Source of the DNA: Plenodomus lindquistii
Taxonomy: Eukaryota > Ascomycota > Dothideomycetes > Pleosporales > Leptosphaeriaceae
Length of the DNA stretch: 64,000 nt
NCBI GenBank assembly: GCA_025504975.1
Contig: JANUWI010000008.1
Location: 248,001-312,000, forward strand
Reading direction: 5' to 3'
The notes under the pieces: model-generated
Told to the model about the DNA's origin: nothing
The model's database searches: none
What the model saw: the letters and a program-made list of their open reading frames with translations, nothing else
Program-made: the position numbers and the translations under genes
Shown here: piece by piece, positions 55,015 to 64,000 of the stretch
Layout of the letters: each line of letters starts with the position of its first letter
How positions within the stretch are numbered: the first letter of the stretch is position 1

Positions 55015-56196
55015 CTAGGCAGAAGACGCCAAAGTATTTGAGTTGGAATCGGGGAGATTTTCTGCTATCTGGTGGACTCTACGGATCATGTCCTCAAGGG
55101 TCAATCTTTCCTGAAAGGTAGACCAGACGACATCGTCAATGTTCTCGTAAACATCGGTCGCGACCTGCCCAGGATCGCATCTACTTTGGCATCCGTGAAG
55201 GCTCTTGATCTCGGGCCAAGTCATATCACCGTACGGATACAAGAAGCCGCCATCTTTGATGTCACTTTCCGTAAAGAAAGGGCGGTTGTTCAAGGGCGTG
55301 GGCTGTGCCATAATATCCGCTGTGGAACCACGCTTGACGACCACTAGAAGCTCTCTGCGGGCTTCAGACCCTGAGCTTGAATCCTGAACCAAGTTGTGTC
55401 GCATAAATAACGAGCGCTTGACACTTGATGTTTCTTTGAAAGGAACACGGTTCTGTGCTCTGAGGACGGATCCAGGGGTGTTCGGTAAGGCAGACTGATA
55501 GATCTGAATATAGGGCTCAGAGCAATCCCCATCTTTCACCTGCATCATGTGCTCCCATTGAGGTAGCAACTGCCAACCATTTCTTGACATGATACAGTCT
55601 ATATAAGCACCGCGCGTGGCTGCAAATAAACATGGGTTCCGTACGATGTAGTGGAGCTCTTTCCAGCCACTGGCTGCCATGATCAAAAAACTCAAGGTGA
55701 TACTTTCGACGTCAAGACGCATGGCCCCAAGAACGGTCAGAGTGTCGAGGCGAAGTGTTGGTAGCAATCTTAATAAGAAAGCTATTGTACATCGTGGGGC
55801 GTCGTTCCCAGGAACGTCCAGACCGATTTCATCTCCAACCACACGAATGTAACGTATCTTGGACAAGATTGTCGGTCCCAGGCCTGAAAGTGTGTCCATC
55901 ATTGTCGTTGGATCTTCGAACTGAAATTGAACGTGGCTTAGCCATATGTCGTGGATCTCTGTGCGTATTTGTTGACAAGTCCGCAGTAGAGCCAATGCAT
56001 TGGGCGCAGATTTCATGCGCACATACGTCCCCGCCACCAGCCGTTCACCGAATGTGAGGCGCGTGATTGAAAACAATGCAACATAGATCTTGTCGCGAAG
56101 CTCCCGTGGTAGATTGAGTAGATGTTGAGCCAACGGAGTGGGTGGCGGACAAGCTTCAGGAGGCCGATTTGCCTGCGTTCTCAAGTGTGCCGCCAT
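55015..56196 (-). CDS. Hypothetical LPxELRxxIY (F-box-like) protein
   Basis: 393 aa, single exon, ATG at 56196. The N-terminal LLNLPRELRDKIYVALFSIT is the LPxELRxxIY motif found at the front of a very large set of Pleosporales proteins, related in sequence to F-box starts. LLRTCQQIRTEIHDIW follows, the usual second motif. The middle (GWKELHYIVRNPCLFAATRG) and the C-terminus (MTWPEIKSLHGCQSRCDPGQ, then DDVVWSTFQERLTLEDMIR) do not match a domain I can name. An F-box-like adaptor role is only suggested by the N-terminus. No signal peptide or membrane helix. Confidence 0.75.
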   Translation of the reverse strand: MAAHLRTQANRPPEACPPPTPLAQHLLNLPRELRDKIYVALFSITRLTFGERLVAGTYVRMKSAPNALALLRTCQQIRTEIHDIWLSHVQFQFEDPTTMMDTLSGLGPTILSKIRYIRVVGDEIGLDVPGNDAPRCTIAFLLRLLPTLRLDTLTVLGAMRLDVESITLSFLIMAASGWKELHYIVRNPCLFAATRGAYIDCIMSRNGWQLLPQWEHMMQVKDGDCSEPYIQIYQSALPNTPGSVLRAQNRVPFKETSSVKRSLFMRHNLVQDSSSGSEARRELLVVVKRGSTADIMAQPTPLNNRPFFTESDIKDGGFLYPYGDMTWPEIKSLHGCQSRCDPGQVATDVYENIDDVVWSTFQERLTLEDMIRRVHQIAENLPDSNSNTLASSA

Positions 56197-57107
56197 TGAT
56201 ATATGAATGAAGCTGGGCTGGAAGCAGGTTTGGGAAGAATGGATTGATTTTTTCAGTCAAGTTTTGTGTGTTGGGGATCAGGTTTTATGTGTTGGGGCTG
56301 TACCGCGGAGCATCCCAAAGACATTACTGTTGTGCAACCTGCTGAGATAACGATCATTGTCTTGGCACATGTATCATTGGACGACGATGTATTCTGGTCT
56401 TGTGTGATCTGATCCGTTCTTATGGAGTCTTACGATTTCGTACATTCTGGCTCTCAGAGTCGTGACACGAACAGGCAACAACGAGGTGAAAGCCGCCGCT
56501 TTACTTATAATGCACAATGTCATGACGAGCGAAGGCCCAGATCTAACTCAACGGGAGCATGGGGTACTGCATCCGGCTCAGGATCAGCCTGTCGTAAGGC
56601 ATGAACATGCAGACAATACCTGCATGTGGGCCTTTCAAGCGCCGTCATTAGCTATTTAAGACTCTAGGAACGTCGCCCAGGAAATTTGGTGAAACATTCA
56701 TGTAGCCTCTGGCAGTCCTCGACATGTCTGAAAGTCGCGTGATCGAGCAATAAAGGTGTAGGGGCAATACGACGCAGAGCATCGCTCAGCTCGTAGTGAC
56801 ATTTGTAAATATGCCTACCTGATGCAGGAACATGAGATACGATGCTGGCAGAGATGAAATTATGTGTAGACTCTGCATCTTCAGAAGTAATGATGTTTAT
56901 GACTGGTGACGACGAGAGTGAATGTACTCATCCTGATCGTGTGCACAAATGGTCCGTGCACCTATCGATAACATTGACATTGAATTTTGAAAGTCTTGGC
57001 ATCCCACCACGGAAGCGCGACTTGATTGACGACGCCCACCACCAGCCCCGCGCACCGTGTCCACCGCCCCTTCACGTCCCCAGGCCGATCCAGACACGCC
57101 AAACACC
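56197..57107. other. Intergenic between divergent hypothetical gene and eIF3m
   Basis: No gene seen. Confidence 0.5.
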
Positions 57108-58478
57108 ATGCCGGGCCCCAAGAACACGCTCCTCATCGAGGGTTCCTTCGAGGAGCTTACCGACGAGTTCGCACAATACATCGACGGCCTCAAAAAATCC
57201 CAGGGCGACGAGAGCTCCAACCTGCAGGGCGAGAGCGCAGACCTGCTCAAGGAGAACAAGAAAGATGAGGTTCTTAAGAAGCTGGTAGTCGGCAGTCAGG
57301 CGCTGCACCAGGCACCAGAGAAGGGTACGGGCAACCTGGCATGCAAGAGACATGCGAGGGGCTAACAATATGCGCAAACAGAGTTCATAGCAGCATACAA
57401 CCTGCTCATCCACCTCGTAATGCAGTCGCCCAACGTCTCCATGTACCTGCCCAAGATCTGCAACAACCTGAGCGCGCCCATCTCGTCGTCGCCCCAGAAC
57501 GGCGGCGGCCTCGCCCTTTCGATTCTCAGCACAATCTTCAACACCACCGCCGCCGACAGCGAGGTCCGGTACCACGTCCTCCTCTCCATCCTCCGCATCA
57601 TCCGTGCCACCTCCAACTTCGAGACCCTGCGCCCACAACTGAAGCAACTGGACACCTGGTTAGAGGCATGGGCAATGAAGGCTGACGAGAACCGCAAGCT
57701 GTATCTTGCAATCAGCGATGTTGCGGCGGACGCTGGTGAGGACGAGCAGGCATATACATACCTCCTGCGCGCGCTCCGCACATTCCCCTCGGAAGAAGTC
57801 TCAAGCCAAGAGGCCCGCGATCTCTCCCTCCGTGCGCTCAAGGCTGCCCTCACACACCCCACCCACTTCGACTTCCAAGACCTCACCGAGCTCGACTCCA
57901 TTCAGGCCCTCCGCAACTCGGACCCCGTGTACTTCCAGCTCCTCGAGATCTTCAACTCGGACCTGCTAGACGACTACAACGACTTCAAGGACGAGCACGA
58001 CGGCTGGGTCGCCGAATCCGGCCTCGACGGTGATGCGCTGAACCGCAAAATCCGCCTCCTCACACTGGCCTCCATGGCCGCCTCAGCAGGCCAGACGCGC
58101 TCCCTTCCCTACGAGAAGATTGCAAAGGCCCTCCAGATCCCCAACGAGGATGTCGAGATGTGGGTCATTGACGTGATCCGCGCCGGTCTCGTCGAGGGCA
58201 AGCTCAGCCAGTCCAACCAGACTTTCCTCATCCACCGCTCCACATACCGCGTCTTTGGCGACAACCAGTGGAGAGAGGTTGCTTCAAGGCTGGATCTGTG
58301 GCGGAATAGCCTCCAGGGTGTTCTGCAGGTCATTCAACAAGAGAAGCAGCGATTCATTCAGGAGAGAGAGGAGGAGGCACAAAAGGCGGATCAGAAGGCG
58401 GACATGTCGTCGAGGTTTGGAAACAGAGGTGGTCAGAGGAAGCAACAGCCTAGGGCTATCGATGATGATTTGGATTAG
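57108..58478 (+). CDS. Eukaryotic translation initiation factor 3 subunit M (eIF3m)
   Basis: Exons 57108-57324 and 57382-58478, 57-nt intron; 437 aa. The N-terminus MPGPKNTLLIEGSFEELTDE, the helical body (EFIAAYNLLIHLVMQSPNVS, RYHVLLSILRIIRATSNFET, LDTWLEAWAMK) and the C-terminal PCI domain (KIRLLTLASMAASAGQTRSL, PYEKIAKALQIPNEDVEMWV, VIDVIRAGLVEGKLSQSNQT, then RVFGDNQWREVASRLDLWRN) identify eIF3m, the PCI subunit that helps hold eIF3 together in the cytosol. It is absent from budding yeast but general in filamentous fungi. The tail is Gln/Arg-rich and acidic (QPRAIDDDLD). The splice join gives EKEFIAAYN, seamless with the family. Confidence 0.95.
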
Positions 58479-58692
58479 AAGTGCTCATTAGTATGGGGGG
58501 ATTCATGGGGAGGGGTGCTTCGGTCGCATAGGCTTCTGGTACTTGGTGATTAGCAGCCCTCGCGCTGCGGCATAGACAATGCAATCAGATACAACAATGA
58601 TCTTATTCTATTGACTGTGAGATATACGAAAGGCTGTTAACTGTATCAAATGTCACATCGTCGCTACCGCAAAACTAACCAGTGAGGCGAAT

Positions 58693-59439
58693 CTACGCAT
58701 TCTGTGTCTGCACAAACTTGATCGTAATCGGCTCAACCCCCCTCTCCTTGAACTTCTCCTGCACATCTTTGTAAACCTCCTCTGGGCTCCTCTCCGCGGA
58801 AACCTTGACAACCTTGCCCTGTGACTCAAACTCCTGCACGACGGGCATACTGGTCTCGACGAAGGTGCGGAAACGCTTCTTGATGGACTCTAGGTTGTCG
58901 TCTGCGCGGCCGGATGTCTCGCCACGGTGGAGGAGTCGCTTTTCCATGACAGCCTCGGAGCAGTCGAAGAAGAGGGTGAACTTGGAAGGGCAGACGGTGC
59001 GCTCGAAGGCGTGGGCTTGGTCCAGTTTACGTGGGAAACCTGGTTCGCGAATTAGTCCCTGATCATCGAGATGTGTATAAGCGAGATGGTAAGCCAACAT
59101 ACCATCGATTAAGAACAGCTTCTTCGTGTTGGAACCACTGTCGATGCTGGCCTTCATGGCGTTCTCGAGCAATTGTATGGTGACTTCCATGGGCACAATT
59201 GTACCTTCCTTGATGTACGTCTTGATCATCTCGCCGAACTCGCTGCCTGGTCTGTCCTGCTCCTCGCGCAGGAGATCACCGGCAGACAAGTGCTTGAAAC
59301 CATAGTCCGACACGAGGTTCTGGCACTGCGTACCCTTGCCCGCGCCAGGTCCTCCAAGGACGAAGATAACGGTGACGTCGTCGGCGGAGAAGAGGGGCGA
59401 AGAGCGCGAGGGCGCAGCGAGTTGTTCGATTGCGGGCAT
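58693..59439 (-). CDS. ura6: UMP/CMP kinase (uridylate kinase, URA6)
   Basis: Exons 59439-59103 and 59039-58693 (minus strand); 227 aa. The P-loop is GGPGAGKGTQC at residues about 29-39, followed by HLSAGDLLREE, the NMP-binding segment KTYIKEGTIVPMEVTIQLLE, LFLIDGFPRKLDQAHAFE, the LID-type LLHRGETSGRADDN with its arginines, and a final PITIKFVQT. The order and the short LID fit UMP/CMP kinase rather than long-LID adenylate kinase. It transfers phosphate from ATP to UMP (and CMP, AMP) in pyrimidine synthesis in the cytosol. The single 63-nt intron (GTATGT..CAG) contains no stop and keeps frame, so it is easily missed; retaining it would insert 21 residues between DG and FPRK, inside the conserved core, so it must be spliced. 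Confidence 0.94.
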   Translation of the reverse strand: MPAIEQLAAPSRSSPLFSADDVTVIFVLGGPGAGKGTQCQNLVSDYGFKHLSAGDLLREEQDRPGSEFGEMIKTYIKEGTIVPMEVTIQLLENAMKASIDSGSNTKKLFLIDGMLAYHLAYTHLDDQGLIREPGFPRKLDQAHAFERTVCPSKFTLFFDCSEAVMEKRLLHRGETSGRADDNLESIKKRFRTFVETSMPVVQEFESQGKVVKVSAERSPEEVYKDVQEKFKERGVEPITIKFVQTQNA

Positions 59440-59501
59440 GGCTGTTAAACCCTTTTTTTTTTTAGGTTTACTCGAAAATGTCGCAGAGCAATTGACGTCG
59501 T

Positions 59502-59825
59502 CTAGTGAGGAACACTCGGTTGAACCTTACCCTTCCCACTTGGTGAATGACCCTGAATAGGTCCTTGAGGCTTGTATCCCTGATCCTTCCTCTGCTCCAC
59601 AATCTGCTTGAACAAGAATGTGCCTAGGCCGAAAATGAACACTATCGGCCAGACTTTGAGCGGGGACTTTGATTTCGGGGTGGTGATGTGGATGGGGGGT
59701 TCGTTGGGGCCGGTGGGCTCGCCGGGCTGGCGAAGGCGCGAGGCGAGAGGGAGGCTGGTGCTGAAGCTGCGGACGGGTAGGCGCGAGAGGATGAGAGAGC
59801 GGGAGAGGGTTGGTGGAGAGGGCAT
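59502..59825 (-). CDS. Small mitochondrial membrane protein, unknown
   Basis: 107 aa from ATG 59825; an in-frame upstream start (59972) would add 49 residues without conserved character. The N-terminus (SRSLILSRLPVRSFSTSLPL) is a typical mitochondrial presequence with arginines and an RSFST cleavage-like motif. One membrane segment, VWPIVFIFGLGTFLFKQIV, is followed by a hydrophilic tail (EQRKDQGYKPQGPIQGH). This is the layout of small inner-membrane proteins that assist respiratory complexes, but I cannot name the family. A GTAAGG near the end (GGGAAG|GTAAGG at about 59530) could be a splice donor, so the last residues are uncertain. The stop lies 62 bp from the URA6 start, on the same strand. 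Confidence 0.65.
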   Translation of the reverse strand: MPSPPTLSRSLILSRLPVRSFSTSLPLASRLRQPGEPTGPNEPPIHITTPKSKSPLKVWPIVFIFGLGTFLFKQIVEQRKDQGYKPQGPIQGHSPSGKGKVQPSVPH

Positions 59826-60212
59826 GGTGGGTAGGATGGGATAGGTGGATATGACGATGCGGGATGGGGTGGTTGTGCAGCGGGAGTTTTGCGTTAGCGT
59901 GGGGCTAGAACGTGCAAGGCGGTGTACACGTGCGATATGCCCTCCTTTTGAGCAGGTGCGTCCAAGACGCATTCACTCTCACCTTCCTCTCGCTAGAGGG
60001 TTTGCGATAAACTTTGCTGCCTGAGCTTGATCATCCTCTTCAACAGGGAAAAATTGATGTCTTTGCTAATCTAACAGTAACTCACCACGCTACTGTCACC
60101 AAAATAATACTCGACCCCAGCTTCAGAACGCAGATTACGGGACACTCTCCACGCTATACCAGGGATACTTTTCATTACCTCTCAATCGTCTCTCAACTGT
60201 CTCTCATTCAGC
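59826..60212. other. Divergent upstream region, no gene seen
   Basis: Shared upstream interval of the small mitochondrial protein (minus) and the LPxEIR protein (plus). Confidence 0.5.
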
Positions 60213-61229
60213 ATGCCATCCCCAACATCTCTCTTTTCTCGTGCGCGCCCAGGCGACCCCCCACCCCCAAAGAAAATTCGCGGCTTCATGTCTCTTCCCG
60301 GCGAAATCCGCAACATGATATACGCATACTACTTTGCCCCCTCATTCCGCTGCGAGTTCGCCGCCGCAGGCTTCCAACTGTACGACCCCAAACGCCTCAC
60401 CGTGAAGCTCTGGTCTGGCCTCGTCCATTCAAAGGACAGGCCCTACAGGTACAAGACCAAAGACACATCAGAGCAGGAACAGGTAGTTACTATCCGGATC
60501 TCTCGACCTCTAGGCAAATACACCACTGTCAAGGGCCTCCAGACTAACTGGCTTGCATCAATCTACGCACTCAATCTAGTCTGCAAGCAGATTCACATGG
60601 AAACCACCGGTTTCCTATACACCAAGACGACCTTCTTCTTCGATGCGCCAAAGCGAATCAATGCATTCCTCACTACAGTCCCCCAGACGAAATTGAACCT
60701 GATCACGAAGCTTCAGCTAGACTACAACACCTACGGCGATCCACGCAACACCCGCGATCGTACCTGGCAGGGCAAACATCTCTCGAGCTGGTCGCATGCT
60801 TGCAAGTCTGCTGCGAAGAAACTTGTTGCTTTGAAGTCGCTAGAGATATGGGTGCATATCCACGACTACGCTCCCAAGTTCAATCTGCGCGAGGCGTGGC
60901 TGGCACCTCTATTACAGTTCCGTCGATTGAATGCTATCGCGGGAGCATCCACTGGCACGTCGAAATTGCTTACTCAAGACCAGGGGGGACTAGTGGATGT
61001 CAAGGTTCATGTTCAAACACCTTGGTCCAATCGTACAGCGTCCGATTGGCGTGGGATGCAAGAGCTGGCGGATGCATGTACGGATCTACACGTCCTCTTT
61101 GGGCAAGCCATCGGTCTTGCGATAATGGGTGCAAAAGAAGGAGAGGCTATGGCTGGGTTCAATGAGGCGTGGGATGGAAAATATGACATGTGGAAGCATC
61201 ATTTGCAGTTTGCCAAGACAGGCTGGTGA
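60213..61229 (+). CDS. Hypothetical LPxEIRxxIY (F-box-like) protein
   Basis: 338 aa, single exon, ATG at 60213. The motif MSLPGEIRNMIYAYYFAPSF at residues 26-45 is the start signature of the Pleosporales LPxEIR group, as in the gene at 55015-56196, but the two proteins are otherwise unlike. ASIYALNLVCKQIHMETTGF is the second conserved motif, and the middle (KLVALKSLEIWVHIHDY) follows the group's usual plan. The function of this group is unknown; an F-box-like role is a guess from the N-terminus. No signal peptide or membrane segment. Codon use is C-ending and coding-like throughout. Confidence 0.75.
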   Translation: MPSPTSLFSRARPGDPPPPKKIRGFMSLPGEIRNMIYAYYFAPSFRCEFAAAGFQLYDPKRLTVKLWSGLVHSKDRPYRYKTKDTSEQEQVVTIRISRPLGKYTTVKGLQTNWLASIYALNLVCKQIHMETTGFLYTKTTFFFDAPKRINAFLTTVPQTKLNLITKLQLDYNTYGDPRNTRDRTWQGKHLSSWSHACKSAAKKLVALKSLEIWVHIHDYAPKFNLREAWLAPLLQFRRLNAIAGASTGTSKLLTQDQGGLVDVKVHVQTPWSNRTASDWRGMQELADACTDLHVLFGQAIGLAIMGAKEGEAMAGFNEAWDGKYDMWKHHLQFAKTGW

Positions 61230-61743
61230 ACGCAGCAGTTATGTACAGTACTTGCAAGTCTAGAAGGCTCAGCAAGAATTCACACAATCCACACATGGCG
61301 CCGGCATTGACTTTGAGTATCCAGTTTGTAGTGGGGTGGACGGCCACGCTAGTCCAAATGTAGTCGCCACGTTCAACGCCGTTCACATGGGGAACCTTGA
61401 TTTACAAGACCTTGAGGGATCAGCGCTTGTTTACCATTCTCTACTCTTCCACAGGGTTTCCGCAGGTCAGACAACCAATGGCTGCTTCCTCTACAAACGA
61501 TCCTGCAGCATTCCACAATCCAGATTGTCGCACTGTCTCGTTTGGGTGCGGCCGGGGTCCAGAAACGCCAATGTGACGTCAATGCGAATTAAACAGGTGC
61601 ATGTCCAATGACCACTTCCCAGCCACTAGCGAAGCATCACGAACACGATGAACACACAAATCTAGAACTCTATATCCGCAATGACCTCCTAGGACCACGT
61701 CTTCTCCCCCAGTTCCTTTCCGCCCTACGCTATCCTAGTCGAC
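61230..61743. other. Intergenic, no gene seen
   Basis: Holds the 3' side of the LPxEIR gene and the promoter of the membrane-protein gene. Confidence 0.5.
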
Positions 61744-63993
61744 ATGGATGCGCCTGCTGTATCGCGTGAGGTACCGGCCATGTCCAAGGTAATGCCAGAC
61801 GCGGATCCTAGTACCACGACGCCAACGCCAAAACGTGAACTCTCGAGCACCATCTTCCCCAACGCCTTCCTGGTCGGCACCATCATATCAGCCCTGACCC
61901 TGTCTTGGCCGCTGCGATGGGTCATATCCGGTGCACCCATTCTTGTCTACTCTATCCTGCTTGGTGAGGCATACGGTCATCGCATTCTACCCTTCGTTCC
62001 TGTCTGGACCGTGTTCGCGACCGTAAACCTAATTTACGCCGTGTGCTCAACCTCGTGGCTCCTATACTGGGTCTTCTGGGCCTTTTGTTGGCCCACCATC
62101 CTGATCGCGTGTCTGTTCCAGTTCAATGCGCCAGCCCGACTAGCGAGACGCACACTGAGAAAGACCTTCCTGCGAGAGCTTCACTTCATCAACGACCAAA
62201 TCGCCTTTTTCGATCTGCCTGCGTTGGAAATCGACACTGAAGTCAAAGGCCTTTTTGTTATACGCGGCTTCACCTTGTCACTGTCCACGTTGACGCTCGA
62301 GGTGCATGGTGTGGAAGCTGGAATCAAGCTCGCGGACGAGATCGAATTGGCCATTCAAGTCGACAAGGTTGTTGTTCCGCTTTTCAGGGAGATCACTGTC
62401 GATGATGTTTACGCCAATGTCAAGGGTGGTGATTGGGAGGTCATGTTCGGAGATGTCAAATACGGCCAACCCGAGCCTGACGATGACGACTCTGTCATCA
62501 TAACAGATACAGCGATCCTGAAGGCAGCGTCCAAAGGTGTCAATCGTCGTCCAGCTGATATGGTGAGAAATCTCACGGCCGGAAAACCGCCAGCAGAAGT
62601 CCGGGACGCAAAGTCGGCATTCGAATCTGTCAAGAAAGTCTCTGCGAACGAGCAAGATGCTACCGTCAAATACCAGGACTTGGTCCGCCACATTCATGAC
62701 ACAAGTGCTATCACAAACGCGAAGAAGACCCTCCAGGATGCTGCAAAGACGATGAGCGAGTCTTCCTCAGAAGATGGCAAGAACAAGGCGCGTGAGGACG
62801 GCCACCTAGACACTGAGAACCTTGACGACTTCCGGGCTGCCATCTGTACTCAAATACACAGCCAGCCTTCCATACCCCATCCTCCGTCAAAGTCAATTCG
62901 GGTATCGACCCTCCGTAAGACTTCGCATCCTAAAGTCAAGGCCTTTCTACATCGACTTCCGTTCCTGTACCGCCTTATGCTGAGCCCCATCTGCTACTTT
63001 CACCCCGTCAAGTTCAAGTCAGTTACTGCCGCCGGATCTGGAAAGTGGTTCACTCACTTGATGAGGCAGTATCTCTTCAAGCACTACTCCTCACAAGATG
63101 GCGATGTTCGCAGACTGGAGGCACGAATCTCAGAGTGGTGTACAGACGCCAACTTCGCAGTCGAATTCGGACCCATTCAGAGCGAGGCCCACTTTCCGAT
63201 CAACACAAACTACAATATCCAATGTCACTTCAAGATCTCCGATGTGATGGCTTACCGGACACTTCCTGATGGCGTCGAACTCAAGCAAGTTGTTCGTCTT
63301 GGAGGCGCGGATGCCGTCCTCACCATCCCTACCTACCTATTTCCACATCACGAGCACATCTTCCAGAAGATACCAAGCGACTTTGAGATCTTGGAGATGG
63401 AATCAGCCATCAAAGAGATAGAAGGTACCCCCAAGGAGGTCCAGGCTCGCAAAGAACTTGAGAAGCTCAAGAAAGACGAGACAGCTATGCACATCAGCGC
63501 GCATGCACACCTCCCCGCACAGTTCCACCAAGATCTATTGAATTTTGTCGCTGCGATTGTGAAAGCTACAAAGGTTATTGAGTCAGACAAAGACTTTGAG
63601 GAAGCCAAGGTCCTGCGAGAGCTCAAGCGTATCGGTACAAATGGCATGGATAGCGAGGTTAGTAGTCTCGCGTCAGTCAACACCGACGGTACCACCAACA
63701 CAGACAACACGCAAACCTCGCTCAACTCTGAGGAGAAGGGCTTCAAGGCCTTCCTCAAGAAAGTTGATACCGGATTCAAGGAGGCGTCGAACAAGACCGT
63801 GGTCGGTATGCGGAAGGCGGGACAGAGCACTGTTAGTGCCATGGCGAATGATCGTTGGATCGCAAGGCTTGTGGGCAAGGTCACGAAGAAGTTGGAGCGC
63901 GCCCAAGGCGAAATCGGATACAGCGGAGAGGTGCCTATTCCCTTGGCTAAGTACCGCGAGAGGCATGAGTCTGAGACGAAACTATTACCTTGA
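61744..63993 (+). CDS. Conserved fungal membrane protein of unknown function
   Basis: 749 aa, single exon, ATG at 61744; the stop is 7 bases before the window edge, so the gene is complete. Two or three membrane segments lie at residues about 40-135 (FLVGTIISALTLSWPLRWVI, VPVWTVFATVNLIYAVCSTS, YWVFWAFCWPTILIACLF). The rest is a long soluble part that begins with beta-rich sequence (DLPALEIDTEVKGLFVIRGF, LSLSTLTLEVHGVEAGIKLA) and continues through charged linkers to FFHP-type (LMLSPICYFHPVKFKSVTAA) and HEHIFQKIPSDFEILEME segments. The beta-rich part directly after an N-terminal membrane anchor is reminiscent of mitochondrial or ER lipid-transfer anchors such as Mdm31-type proteins, a structural impression only. 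The C-terminal 80 residues look amphipathic and basic. I do not recognise a named family. Confidence 0.75.
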   Translation: MDAPAVSREVPAMSKVMPDADPSTTTPTPKRELSSTIFPNAFLVGTIISALTLSWPLRWVISGAPILVYSILLGEAYGHRILPFVPVWTVFATVNLIYAVCSTSWLLYWVFWAFCWPTILIACLFQFNAPARLARRTLRKTFLRELHFINDQIAFFDLPALEIDTEVKGLFVIRGFTLSLSTLTLEVHGVEAGIKLADEIELAIQVDKVVVPLFREITVDDVYANVKGGDWEVMFGDVKYGQPEPDDDDSVIITDTAILKAASKGVNRRPADMVRNLTAGKPPAEVRDAKSAFESVKKVSANEQDATVKYQDLVRHIHDTSAITNAKKTLQDAAKTMSESSSEDGKNKAREDGHLDTENLDDFRAAICTQIHSQPSIPHPPSKSIRVSTLRKTSHPKVKAFLHRLPFLYRLMLSPICYFHPVKFKSVTAAGSGKWFTHLMRQYLFKHYSSQDGDVRRLEARISEWCTDANFAVEFGPIQSEAHFPINTNYNIQCHFKISDVMAYRTLPDGVELKQVVRLGGADAVLTIPTYLFPHHEHIFQKIPSDFEILEMESAIKEIEGTPKEVQARKELEKLKKDETAMHISAHAHLPAQFHQDLLNFVAAIVKATKVIESDKDFEEAKVLRELKRIGTNGMDSEVSSLASVNTDGTTNTDNTQTSLNSEEKGFKAFLKKVDTGFKEASNKTVVGMRKAGQSTVSAMANDRWIARLVGKVTKKLERAQGEIGYSGEVPIPLAKYRERHESETKLLP

Positions 63994-64000
63994 TGACGCA

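Overview
This is nuclear DNA of a filamentous ascomycete, most likely a dothideomycete of the order Pleosporales. The evidence is the mosaic of spliced single genes on both strands, introns mostly of 46-100 nt with GT(A/G)xGT donors and CTAAC/ACTAAT-like branch sites, Pezizomycotina-type proteins (STT4, PRP28, a DUF7703 membrane protein, wax-synthase-like MBOAT, several LPxEIRxxIY proteins), and short CA-rich leaders before genes. No bacterial operons, rRNA, CRISPR array, tRNA or intact transposon was seen. All gene models below were built by eye from reading frames, splice signals and family knowledge; exon joins were checked only for frame consistency.

Layout. 0-2.8 kb: an AIG2/gamma-glutamylcyclotransferase-like gene, possibly split by an in-frame stop. 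3.5-9.6 kb: a small metabolic group with a secreted dienelactone hydrolase, a coiled-coil protein, a 14-TM MFS transporter and a second, cytosolic dienelactone hydrolase. 9.6-13.7 kb: a 4 kb gap with no convincing gene, ending in a GC-rich leader. 13.7-30.2 kb: a + strand signalling block of a C2H2 zinc-finger factor, a large unknown protein with an Arg-Asp-rich N-terminus, a GCK-type Ste20 kinase and the nine-exon phosphatidylinositol 4-kinase STT4.

31-40.5 kb is the accessory-looking part: a wax-synthase-like MBOAT acyltransferase, a tandem array of three small secreted four-cysteine proteins (one broken by a stop codon), a cytochrome P450 with two GC-AG introns, and a DUF7703 integral membrane protein. 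The secreted-protein family is the most novel item: all members keep CC-x7-C-x(2,3)-C-x(2)-KR followed by an 11-residue tail ending in RW.

41.6-50.8 kb is a housekeeping block: a histidine phosphatase, proteasome alpha-7 (PRE10), a Gln-rich unknown, mitoribosomal mL59 head-to-head with proteasome beta-3 (PUP3), and the spliceosomal helicase PRP28. 51.3-52.9 kb holds two tandem copies of an unknown gene, both interrupted by stops. 53.3-64 kb holds a secreted PEBP-like protein, two LPxEIR-type unknowns, eIF3m, UMP/CMP kinase (URA6), a small mitochondrial membrane protein and a large unknown membrane protein.

Three unrelated housekeeping genes (PRE10, PUP3, STT4) begin with a coding exon of only 3-5 nt, essentially the start codon alone.
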